From positions 1-64,000 of the forward strand of contig JAMKCH010010141.1 of assembly GCA_023653785.1 (NCBI GenBank): DNA of 64,000 nucleotides. Reading direction: 5' to 3'. Shown in pieces: positions 12,121-20,587 of this stretch (position 1 is its first letter; every line of letters starts with the position of its first letter). A program made the translations under genes and the position numbers. The notes under the pieces were generated by a model. That model saw only the letters and a program-made list of their open reading frames with translations. It was not told where the DNA came from and ran no database searches. This DNA is from Ophioderma brevispina (lineage: Eukaryota; Echinodermata; Ophiuroidea; Amphilepidida; Ophiodermatidae).

Positions 12121-13190
12121 AGTATAAAGTTTGTAAATATTGTCTGACAAGAAGGAGATTATTTATAAATTGCAAACAATATTTAATTAAACTACAATTA
12201 TCATTTTTTTATACAGCAGTTATGGAGTTGTATCAGAATTATCTTGTAGGAACGGTCCCCCACCTGGGCACTAATTAGGTGACCTTCCCATATGGAACAA
12301 CTCTCCCCTTTTATTCCCTGCCCCCCCCTTAAAAAAAATCCAACATTTGTTCCTATAAGTTGAGCAAAGGCTGACTCAGAGATTCCCGGGGAGGGACGCC
12401 CTCAATTTTCAAACAAATTTGTGGTTTTTTGCATATTAATTAATGCTTGTCCATATTAATAATCACTGGTGAAAATAACTAAGCTCAAATCGAAGTCTTT
12501 CATATCGAAAATCACAACTTTGTTAAAAATTCGGATCCGATTTGTTAAACAGTATCTATGCCTGTATATTGTACCTAAATGTTGACACCAGCATGAAACC
12601 AAAATATCCGATTTTTTTTTTAAAATATTTCATCTCTAAATTAAGCATTTTTGGTTAGTATCTTTAGTTCTAGTTGGACATGTTTAATTACACACAAAAA
12701 ATATCTATTAGAATCTCGGAGTCGCCTTTGAAGTAGTACTCATACTGTTAAAATTGAAACATTTGTTAGTCAAATACACAAAAATAATTCAGCTCTGAGT
12801 TACAATATGCATCCACCAAGGAACACAGTTCAGGGGTTGTACTTGTACATACATTACATTGAACTGACTTGGTGATGGGTATAATTTATCAGACCCCCCA
12901 AAAACCAGGGGAGGGTGTATTTTCTAAACAACATTGGTGAATGAAAGCTACTGCAATGTGCCCAAGGGAATGAGATTTTACTAGCTCATAGTGAATGCTC
13001 AGAAAACTGATTTCCTTTTGGCTCCTGCCATTAATTAGGTTTGTACCACTTTTTCCCTCATTCATTTAATCCTAAACTATTTGCCTCCCTTTTTTTTTGC
13101 TATTTGGTCCACTTGGTGTTTTAGTCTTTTGACCGTTTGTCTTATTTTGCTACATACTCCCTTATCTAACCCTAATCCTTACCTAACCTT
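12121..13190. other. AT-rich intron stretch
   Basis: No gene, RNA or clear repeat structure was recognised. Short poly-C and poly-T runs are present. Confidence 0.4.
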
Positions 13191-14160
13191 AAAACCTGAA
13201 AAATTACCCCCAAAGTCCATGCATTTCCCTACACTGCAAGCTTGCAGTGCTGAGGAATTTCTGCAATGTCCCGCACCCCGGTTGCACTCGGATTAATTTA
13301 CTGCAGGTTAACCCAGTTACTGTAGATCATGGGTTGCAGTGCTTGCAGTAAACTTGCGAAGGATGAGTAAAAATAGGCAAAGCTGCCACCCCACTGCATT
13401 TGATGATCACCAGTTAACATTATTTTAACTTTGTTGCAGGAAGTATGCATCTAACTACCGTGCATATTAACGTCAACGGCAATTCCACAAAATAAAAAAA
13501 TATGGGGAGAGAGGAAGAAAATAAATATTAGAGGTCAAAATAAAGAGGACAATGACACGCACTGACATGAGAAGTGGTTGCAATTTTGCTTACAAGGAAA
13601 TTTGTTGCACTGATCTTCATCGCATGGTATTGCATCGCAGTGCGCTGCTCATACTGCATTGGAATGCAGCATGATGCAGTCTTTGCTGCACTATGATGCA
13701 GTCTTTGCTGCACTTAATGAAGCAGAGTTAAATGAGGGGGCATACTGCAAGCAATTGCAGTAAAAATTTTTGGTAGTGCATTGCAGTACTGCCCTGCAAT
13801 GCAGTGAAGTATGGATGACCTTTACACTTACCCTAAATCATACCCTAACCTTAAAACCCTTAGGCTAAACCCTAAACCCTTACCCAAAACCCCCTTAAAA
13901 CTTACCCTAACCCTGCAACATAACTAAAGGTCCTTCATATTTCACGCACTGAATGCTGTGTCGGAATTTATCGCAATGTTCCGTCACTTCGCTACACTTT
14001 AATCACAGTTAAAAAAAATAACTTAAACTTTGTTTTTAAGTAGCCACTGTTTCTGCAGTATACTGCAAATAATTGCAGAGTAGAGTAAACATTTTGGGGT
14101 AGTAATGGAAGGACCTCCTTAACTACAAAACCCTAACCCCAACCTTAACTCTAAGCCCGA
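13191..14160. repeat. CTGCA-rich foldbacks with CCCTAA-like tracts
   Basis: Two related copies can be aligned. Both start GTCC(A/T)T(G)CAT(A)TT(C), pass GGAATTT.T.GCAATGT.CCG, contain GCAATTGCAG / AAATAATTGCAG near the end, and close with an inverted ATGGA(A/T)GACC. The first copy is about 13216-13834 and the second about 13929-14114; the first is longer because of extra CTGCA palindromes. Between and around them are degenerate CCCTAA / CCTTAAAACC runs (13150-13205, 13830-13920, 14120-14155). The runs are too irregular for a telomere. Terminal words resemble the element at 5527-5699. Confidence 0.6.
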
Positions 14161-14860
14161 ACAATCCCTACTGGGTCAAAATATAGAAAGGACTCTAGTG
14201 GTGAAAAGACATAGAAAAAGAAAGCTGGAAGGAAAGTAGCAAATATTTATGAACAAATACAGGTGGTCACTGGACAAAAGGGCACAAGTTTGACCAAATG
14301 GCCAACAGACGAAATGGGAGTTAGACCAAGACGGTGTTATTACCACCTGGGCTTGAGTTCACAGCAGACATTCTCTCACATAAAGGGCTGTACACTTTTC
14401 TCTATCCCATCATAGAAAGCCCTGAAAGATCGTTCTTCTTGTGCTCAGGATTTGCAGGATTATACCGCAGTCATTCCATTCTTGATCGTTTCTCCACCAA
14501 TACCACAACCTGAAAATATCACAAAAAACGTGCAATGAAATCATTTCGTGACACATCCCACAATTTTCTCATTACAAAAAAGCAAAAATACAATGGATTA
14601 AGGTGATATTAGTTGGAGGTAATAATTTCTTGGCAAGTACTAGGCACGCCCGCTTCCCCGCCAAAAAACAGCGACCATGGGTTGAACATACACAAAGTTT
14701 CAAGCGACAAGCAACACATGCGTGTGCCATGGCAAAAGAATTACTCAAACTAAAGTATATAATGTACAGAGTAAGCTAATGTTTTGGAAATGCAAGAAGT
14801 TTTAAGTGCAATAGCGCCATTTGTCAGAAATTTCACAAATATACTTTTGTTTATTCATCT
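14161..14860. other. Intron stretch, nothing firm
   Basis: A minus-strand acceptor-like GATATTTTCAG at about 14510 precedes a short open frame rich in Trp (WYWWRNDQEWND). No donor with a consistent phase was found, so it is not called as an exon. Confidence 0.4.
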
Positions 14861-14880
14861 TTATCCTGGTCCACTTTCAG

Positions 14881-15093
14881 AGGGGGAAATGTAAGGTTTT
14901 TAAGTATCCCTCTGTTCTTTTTCCATTGTCAGCCCAGCTCTGGAAATGGTCTTCAGCAAATACTCCTGATAGAACATTTCAAGAGCCACTGGAATCAAGG
15001 AAAGCCAAATTGAGTTATCGTAATGACATGGCAGAACATATAGTATCACATGGCAGCTTATTGCACTTTACAACGTTTGCCATTCACAAATGA
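14881..15093 (+). CDS. Possible terminal exon, unknown protein
   Basis: An acceptor (TGGTCCACTTTCAG, ending 14880) opens 70 codons that end at TGA 15091-15093. The translation starts RGKCKVFKYPSVLF and ends AEHIVSHGSLLHFTTFAIHK, with a polar charged middle (FQEPLESRKAKLSYRND). A second acceptor-like ATTGTCAG lies at 14932. No family was recognised. As with the 2013-2249 segment, it is followed closely by a copy of the same dispersed repeat (here from about 15125), so the two segments may share an origin as parts of one mobile element, although their protein sequences do not clearly match. Confidence 0.2.
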   Translation, partial: RGKCKVFKYPSVLFPLSAQLWKWSSANTPDRTFQEPLESRKAKLSYRNDMAEHIVSHGSLLHFTTFAIHK

Positions 15094-15124
15094 CTTGAGT
15101 TAATTAATTTTACCCCTAAGAACT

Positions 15125-16010
15125 GCCTGTCAATTGGTCACAATGTAAAATTATGTGATTTCTTTAAGCCACAGCCACAGGGTAGGAATGGTTGGTAGGC
15201 TTGAAGAGGGCTAGAGCTTAAATATTTGTAGCTGCATTTCAAATCGAGGGTTGACAATCAGCAAGCCGTAAATCAAAAATACTGCTTTTGAGAAATGTGT
15301 GTTTTAATATTTATACTAAGCATATCTATTCATTAATCAAATGTAAACCTCTCATAAAGCTCATATAGAGTACTGTAAGCAAACATTCATATAAACTTTA
15401 GTACAAAGAACAATTTTTAATTATGAACAGCAGAATTAAAGAATTCGTTAATATTTCTTTGACGTGCTGAGTACGTCCTTCTGACGGTAACTGAAAACCG
15501 GTAATCGGTGAGTACATTTTCAACCATGCCTATGATTGAACATTAGTTCAATCAGATTGTTTATTCATGTCATCCCTTGGAATGTTTAAAAGAAAACACA
15601 ATAGAAGTGGGATAGGAGCTAAAAGATTTTTGCAATTCTGGCAATTGTGCAAGGCTATGAAGCCTCAACGCATTGTTTGGCCCAAATACAGTTACCATCA
15701 GAAAGTCGTAACTCGAGAGTTAAGGCTTTCTGTAGTAAACTAAGTGATGCACCATTGAGATGTGGTGAAGTGGTATTTTGCTTATAGACAATAGAAAGTA
15801 GACTTGAGTTAAGTCTTCATGGTTTTCAGAATCGGTAGGTGTTACGGATTTTTTTGGTACCAACCTCAAAATCACCAAACAGGGGAGTTACGTCCTTCTG
15901 TTTGTCAACCCTTTCGAAATGATAATTGAAATGATTATGGATGTAATTAGACAATCAAAATGCTGTACGAAGGCACATAATGCTCAGGGGTTAATGAAGA
16001 GTTCATACCT
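15125..16010 (+). repeat. Dispersed repeat copy split by an insertion
   Basis: The parts at 15125-15247 (TTGGTCACAATG, AAGAGGGCTAGAGCTTAAATATTTG, GCTGCATTTCAA) and 15912-16010 (TAATTAGACAATCA, AAATGCTGT, ATAATGCTCAGGGG) together make one copy of the family seen twice at 2360-2825. The copy is interrupted at the point where the other copies read through GGTTCTTGA. Confidence 0.65.
15248..15911. mobile_element. 664-bp non-autonomous DNA element, nested
   Basis: The ends are a 10-base perfect inverted repeat, GGGTTGACAA / TTGTCAACCC. The words TACGTCCTTCTG (about 15475) and TTACGTCCTTCTG (about 15888) repeat inside. The flanks TTTCAAATCGA and TTTCGAAATGA are similar but not identical, so a target duplication is only suggested. 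No transposase frame is present. Its place inside a dispersed repeat whose uninterrupted form is at 2360-2825 supports insertion. Confidence 0.65.
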
Positions 16011-16999
16011 CTACCGTTAACCAATGGATGGGTCTTTAATGAAATGACACTCATGTACCACAAATATCTTGGGTTGGATGGTAAGATTCTAAAGTTTAGC
16101 ACCAGGGTTCACATTGTGGGCGTTTTTGGGTCTATGACGCACTTTTCCAAAGGTAGATGCACTTTGGTCTAGTCGAGTAAAATTTTGCGTCTTTGGTGGA
16201 CGCAAAAAAATAGCACGTACAAATACACAAAATAACAGAGTTTGCTCTGGCACATGGTCACAATATTGAATCATTTCATCAACAATAATTATTTATGTTA
16301 CCATGCATTAAATACATGTAGCAAATCTGTGTAAAATAAAATATGTTTAAATTTGACTGTATTTAATCTTCTTTTTAGTTCACTAACCTCTCTCACCGTC
16401 CCAAAGAGTATTCAAGATACTCCACTCAGACCAGTTCTTTTGGAGTTTTAAGGGTCATCAGGGTGATTGCTTCTCAATATGCCCACCCAGTTGGTTTTGG
16501 AATTGGATGTCTTTTTTGGATTGTTTGAAGTCCTTTTAAACAGTTCTCAAAATGTGTTAAAACTTGACACGCATATAATTTGAATAAGACGCAATTTTGC
16601 AACCTCAGGGAAACAAATTTGCGTCCAAATAGAGCACTATTTCCAATTAAACCTGTGTTGAACCGTTTCGCACATTTTGTCTTTTTAACTATTTTCTGGA
16701 TTCTGGATCCAGTAAAGCGGGTTCCCGCATCACACTAGAGGACTCTTGTGACCTAGAGTAATGATGCACGAACGAACCCCCAGGATGATCCTACTTATTT
16801 TTGATGAGACTGCCAACTTTTTACGTGCCCAGGATTGACTTCCACTGACACACGGGACCAAAACAGCTCTAAATGACTCTCCGAAACATGAGGCACCGGG
16901 CACCATTGCATAAACCTGCAAATTCTACACAAAGGTGGGAGCGAGGCGAATTTCCATATTCAACACTATATGAATGCTATGTGATTATACAAATTCTGA
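16011..16999. other. Intron stretch, nothing recognised
   Basis: Short open frames only. The words GACGCA and TTTTGCGTC recur at 16130-16205 and 16590-16630, suggesting one more old repeat. Confidence 0.35.
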
Positions 17000-17232
17000 C
17001 CTTAGGTGACAAAAAAAGTTTTTTACGGGCGAGCGGACCTTTCAAGTAGGGTCGGTCGGTCGGGCAATTTGTTTTTTTTCTTTCCTGGTGGTCAAAATTG
17101 GCCTAAAATAGCCCAAAAATCTGAAAAATTAAAAATTTTTACAAGACAAAAAAAACTACAAATTTTGCAATTTCGAAAAATCAGGGTCGGTTGGGCCCGT
17201 AAAACAGGTTGGGTTTTTTTGTCGCCTATAGG
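17000..17232. mobile_element. MITE with GTGACAAAAAA inverted ends
   Basis: The left end is CCTTAGGTGACAAAAAAAG. The right end, read on the reverse strand, is CCTATAGGCGACAAAAAAAC. The interior has no coding capacity and shows inverted subterminal GGTCGG / GGTCGGTTGGG words. The length of about 230 bases and the inverted ends fit a miniature inverted-repeat element. It abuts the tRNA-like sequence that follows. Confidence 0.65.
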
Positions 17233-17244
17233 AACTATTTGAGT

Positions 17245-17337
17245 ATGACCAACAAACCCGGGCTCAATCCAGGGTTGCTCGGACGATCTTATACCCTGCC
17301 GACAGTTCAGCGCCTTAGACCGCTCAGCCACCTCGCC
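17245..17337 (-). repeat. tRNA-like sequence, probably SINE head or tRNA relic
   Basis: On the minus strand the sequence has a good A-box (GGTGGCTGAGCGGTCTAAGG) with the long variable-arm layout of Leu/Ser tRNAs. The B-box region is only CTGGATTGAGCCC, where a GGTTCGAATCC-type box is expected. The two acceptor arms do not pair, and the anticodon arm is distorted. It is therefore read as a degenerate tRNA-derived SINE head or pseudogene, not a working tRNA gene. Its upstream flank carries a short hairpin, GATACTTAT...ATAAGTATC. Confidence 0.6.
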
Positions 17338-18001
17338 CTCAGGAAGATACTTATTTTACAGATAAGTATCCTCCTGCTACATCTCTGCAATTTGTAGTGC
17401 CCTTTAAGCTTGTCCACTAAAGTGTTAAAATCCAGTCAAAAAGCTAGACCTTTAGAATGCATGTATAAATTCTAGGTTTTGGACCCCATTGTTACTTTAA
17501 GATTTTCTTTTCTGCAGGTGTGAGGAGTATCTTCTGTACTTGCCTAGTTGAGCAGAAACTCCTCTAGAACAAGTGTTAAAGGTGCTTGTCCCGATTTATG
17601 TCCATTGTGTTCTCTACTTTAAATAAGTGCCTGCAAATGCACATACAGCCCATCAAGTACCATGGGAAACAAACTTGCGGTTTTTAAGGTAGAAGCAATA
17701 ATGCATATTGCAAAGCCCTATGCAATACTGTGCTAATATTTATGGTTAACCATTAAACTGGCAGTTTTTTGTTTGTATCTTTGGAATGGAATGGATTTGA
17801 GGGCTCAAATTTCAGGACGACAATGAGAAAAATATGGCCTTTCATCTGATATCAAAATATTGATACTAATTCTGAGTAAATCAGGTGGGGTCCAAAAGAC
17901 GATCGGAACACGCACCTATAACTAGCAAGATTATTTCAATTCATTAACGCTTCAAAATCTGGAGTCTTTTTCCCACTTACCAAAAGCTGTTTCAGACTTA
18001 C

Positions 18002-18185
18002 CTTGGGTGAAACAATCGGTCTCAATTCTTCCGGCATCTCCCGTATATTCCCGGCCTGTACACTTTTCTCCAGACCGTCATAAAATCGTACACGATACGA
18101 ACCATTTGAATTGATTCCCCGTATCTTTCCTTGGTAGTAGCGAGTATCTGACCAGCTGTGCCAAAACAGTTCCCCACATTGAGAC
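18002..18185 (-). CDS. PHF20-like gene, exon C (Tudor domain 2)
   Basis: The exon is bounded by acceptor ATTACCAG and donor GTAAGT and is 184 bases, entered after two bases and left in phase 0. It translates without a break: CGELFWHSWSDTRYYQGKI, RGINSNGSYRVRFYDG, LEKSVQAGNIREMPEEL and RPIVSPK. The pattern W-S-D-x-R-Y-Y-x-x-K-I, then a Gly-hairpin and V-x-F-Y-D-G, is the hallmark of the second Tudor domain of PHF20/PHF20L1. In that family the aromatic residues of these motifs line the pocket that reads dimethylated lysine. The Trp, the two Tyr, the Phe-Tyr and the Asp are all present here, so binding activity is plausible. Confidence 0.88.
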
Positions 18186-18916
18186 CTGGTAATGTTAAAT
18201 CAATCATGAGTTGTTTATTATGGTGAAAGTAGAAAAATATTTAAGAGAGGTAACGACTAACTGCCAAGTGATCAATGCACCTAGTGGAAAAATACTTGAA
18301 CCTCAAAGGGACTAAATATCCAAAAGGATATTTTGGCATGTTGGTAAGGGTCATTCCATCCATGCCAAAACACCAGCTGTGGAACTCACCTTCTCAGATT
18401 TTTGTTCACATTACAATCAAAGGGGACCTTTTATGGTGCTAGCACAGAGGAAACAAAGGAAAAATTCAAATTCCACTTGTTAGCATAGTAAATAGGCCCT
18501 CGCCGATTTTCACTACCGGCCTAACATTTAAGCGTTTTCACACGGGTCTATATTTCAAAGCCATCTTTGTGGCCTCTTCTGTCTGTCTCTGTAATTAAAC
18601 AATTTAATAGCTGAGTATACTTTAAATAATAAATCAACATCCTCTTACTTGTGCTGAAGGATTTTTTCAACCGCTCCTCTAAACCGCTATCCTTAGAAGC
18701 GCCAGAGGAGCTTTATATCGTTAGCCTGCTCACTTACTTCAAAAGACGAGTGCTGCTGTGACTGAACACAAATAAACTGTGGTGTTTGCTTTCGCCTATG
18801 GCCTTATTTCAACATATCTGAGGTATCAGCATTGATAATAATGATGCTTAGCAACTTTACCAATATAACTTCTTTCATCATTACCATTCATTTCCTGCCT
18901 GGTAGCCTTAATCTAC
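18186..18916. other. Intron between Tudor exons C and B
   Basis: No further coding exon is needed for phase, and none was seen. The sequence is AT-rich without a clear repeat. Confidence 0.5.
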
Positions 18917-19068
18917 CTTTTCAGGAAACCGTCCTCGATTAGACGAACATGCTGCAGCACCCTCTCACTCTTGTAGTCAACCCACTCATCAAAACGAGAG
19001 TTCCCCCTTCGAAATGAATTAATATCTGCATATCTTCTTCATCCACTTGTACTATCCTTGCAGAATAC
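18917..19068 (-). CDS. PHF20-like gene, exon B (Tudor domain 1, second part)
   Basis: The acceptor is GTTCACATAG and the donor GTAGAT. The exon completes the Trp codon of exon A and continues YSARIVQVDEEDMQILIHFEG, then SRFDEWVDYKSERVLQHVRL. The order W-Y-x-x-x-I, acidic turn, I-H-F-E-G-W-x-x-R-x-D-E-W is that of Tudor domain 1 of PHF20/PHF20L1. One base is missing after the GAAGGG codons: restoring it gives the expected FEGW-N-SR and makes 153 bases, which leaves the exon in the phase that exon C needs. The break is thus most likely an assembly error. Confidence 0.85.
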
Positions 19069-19570
19069 CTATGTGAACAAAGGCCATACTTGTAAGACAA
19101 GTTATTTTCACATTATTGCACTTTACATAACCCAAAATAGCTGCCTGATCCAAGAATTGCCAAATTATGCACACAATTACAATGTTAATTCTCTTTCTAA
19201 TTTATATGTTTTATGCATTTTCCCCAGTATTAAATTTATCCTGCCTAACACTCAAGCAATTTCTAGAGAGTCCTGGCAAAATGTCAAATATCAAAAACAT
19301 CGGTCCATTCCCCTCGGACCACATGTGTTGCCTGCCGTCACGTGTAATGAAAGGTCTCATATACCTTTGACCTTGGGATGTGACCTTTGACCTTGGGTGT
19401 GACCTTTGAACCCTTGGGAATGTGCCTTGACGTCATTACAAATTAGGGGTGATCCAATGTTGCTCGTCTATGACTCATCCATCGAAGTGACCCTTTTTCA
19501 CAACAGCCACAACCGACAACAACAACAGACAAACCTTTTGGACAAATTGATCCCGATGTTGTCTTCTTCC
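19069..19570. other. Intron with TGACCTTTGACC repeat
   Basis: Positions about 19363-19429 hold three or four head-to-tail copies of TGACCTTTGACCTTGGG. This is a spaced AGGTCA-like half-site arrangement on the reverse strand, also found near 59078-59118. The rest shows no structure. Confidence 0.5.
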
Positions 19571-20540
19571 TGCCTTTACGGCAGGTGACCAAAAAACCAA
19601 CTAAGCATTGTTTATTTGTGACAGAAATGTTTGTGAGCTTTAGTATATATAGATTAACATCCACAGGTAAAATGGTAGTCGAAGTCCCAAATAATTTTGT
19701 GAAGATCGAGTGAAAGTTAATGATTAACTGGTGAGTAGCCACCATATGTTACAATTTACAAAAGTTGATGTGTTTTCCTGCCTTAAGGCAGGTGCACAAA
19801 ACCAACTAATCATGGTTTATTTTGAAAAGATTTTTTGTGATGCGTATTATAATTAACCTCCACAGGTAAAATTGGAGCTGAAGTCCAAAAATAATTTGTG
19901 AAGTCAGAGTGAAAGTTATGATTAACATGGTGAGTAGCCACCATATGTTACAATTTACAAAAGTGATGTGTTTTCCTGCCTTAAGGCAGGTGATACAAAA
20001 CCAACTAAGCATTGTTTATTTGTGAAAAGATGTTTTGTGATGCTTATTATAGATTAACATCCACAGGTAAAATTGGAGCTGAAGTCCAAAAATAATTTGT
20101 GAAGTCAGAGTGAAAGTTATTAATTAACATGGTGAGTAGCCACCATATGTTACAATTTACAAAAGTGATGTGTTTTCCTGCCTTAAGGCAGGTGATACAA
20201 AACCAACTACGCATTGTTTATTGTGAAAAGATGTTTTGTGATGCTTATTATAGATTAACATCCACAGGTAAAATTGGAGCTGAAGTCCAAAAATAAGGGT
20301 GTTTCCATAAGGTGACACCCTTTTCTGACATACGTGTCTTTTCTGACACCCTATGAATTTCGGAAACCTTAAACTACTTAACGGAATAAACCACACGGTT
20401 TATGTGGTTTATTCCGTTAAGGTTCCGAATTCATAGGGTGTCAGAAAAAGTATGTCAGAAAAGGGTGTCACCTTAGGGAAACACCCCAAAAATAATTTGT
20501 GAAGTCAGATTGAAGTTATTAACATGGTGAGTAGCCACCA
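19571..20540. repeat. Tandem array, ~200-bp unit, 4-5 copies
   Basis: Each unit starts with the palindrome CCTGCCTTAAGGCAGG (first copy CCTGCCTTTACGGCAGG), then ACCAACTAAGCATTGTTTAT, a TTTTGTGATGCTTATTATAGAT core, AACATCCACAGGTAAAAT, GAAGTCCAAAAATAATTTGTG and GTGAGTAGCCACCATA. Unit starts lie near 19571, 19778, 19975 and 20178, giving spacings of 207, 197 and 203. The last unit is split by a MITE and resumes after it. The array ends about 45 bases before exon A of the PHF20-like gene. Confidence 0.9.
20297..20486. mobile_element. 190-bp palindromic MITE with target duplication
   Basis: The two arms (about 95 bases each) are near-perfect inverted copies that start GGGTGTTTCC and meet near AACGGAATAAACCACACGG. 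The element is flanked by CAAAAATAA on both sides (20288-20296 and 20487-20495), a 9-base target duplication, or 8 bases with a shared C. The sister units of the surrounding array show the empty site GAAGTCCAAAAATAATTTGTG at about 19884 and 20080. It has no coding capacity. Parts of its centre (TTAACGGAATAAACC) recur at 27365-27385 and 27605-27650. Confidence 0.9.
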
Positions 20541-20587
20541 TAAAAAAGAAAAATAAGAAAAAAAGAGCAACTGAACCTTTTACTTAC

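Noticed and set aside
13150..13920. CCCTAA-like runs as an interstitial telomere
   Set aside because: The runs are irregular, mixed with CCTTAAAACC variants and interrupted; there is no sustained hexamer array.
14400..14512. Minus-strand acceptor followed by a Trp-rich short frame as an exon of the PHF20-like gene
   Set aside because: The phase required by exons C and D gives a stop codon and no donor was found.
17245..17337. A functional tRNA-Leu or tRNA-Ser gene
   Set aside because: The A-box is good, but the B-box is degenerate and the acceptor stem does not pair.
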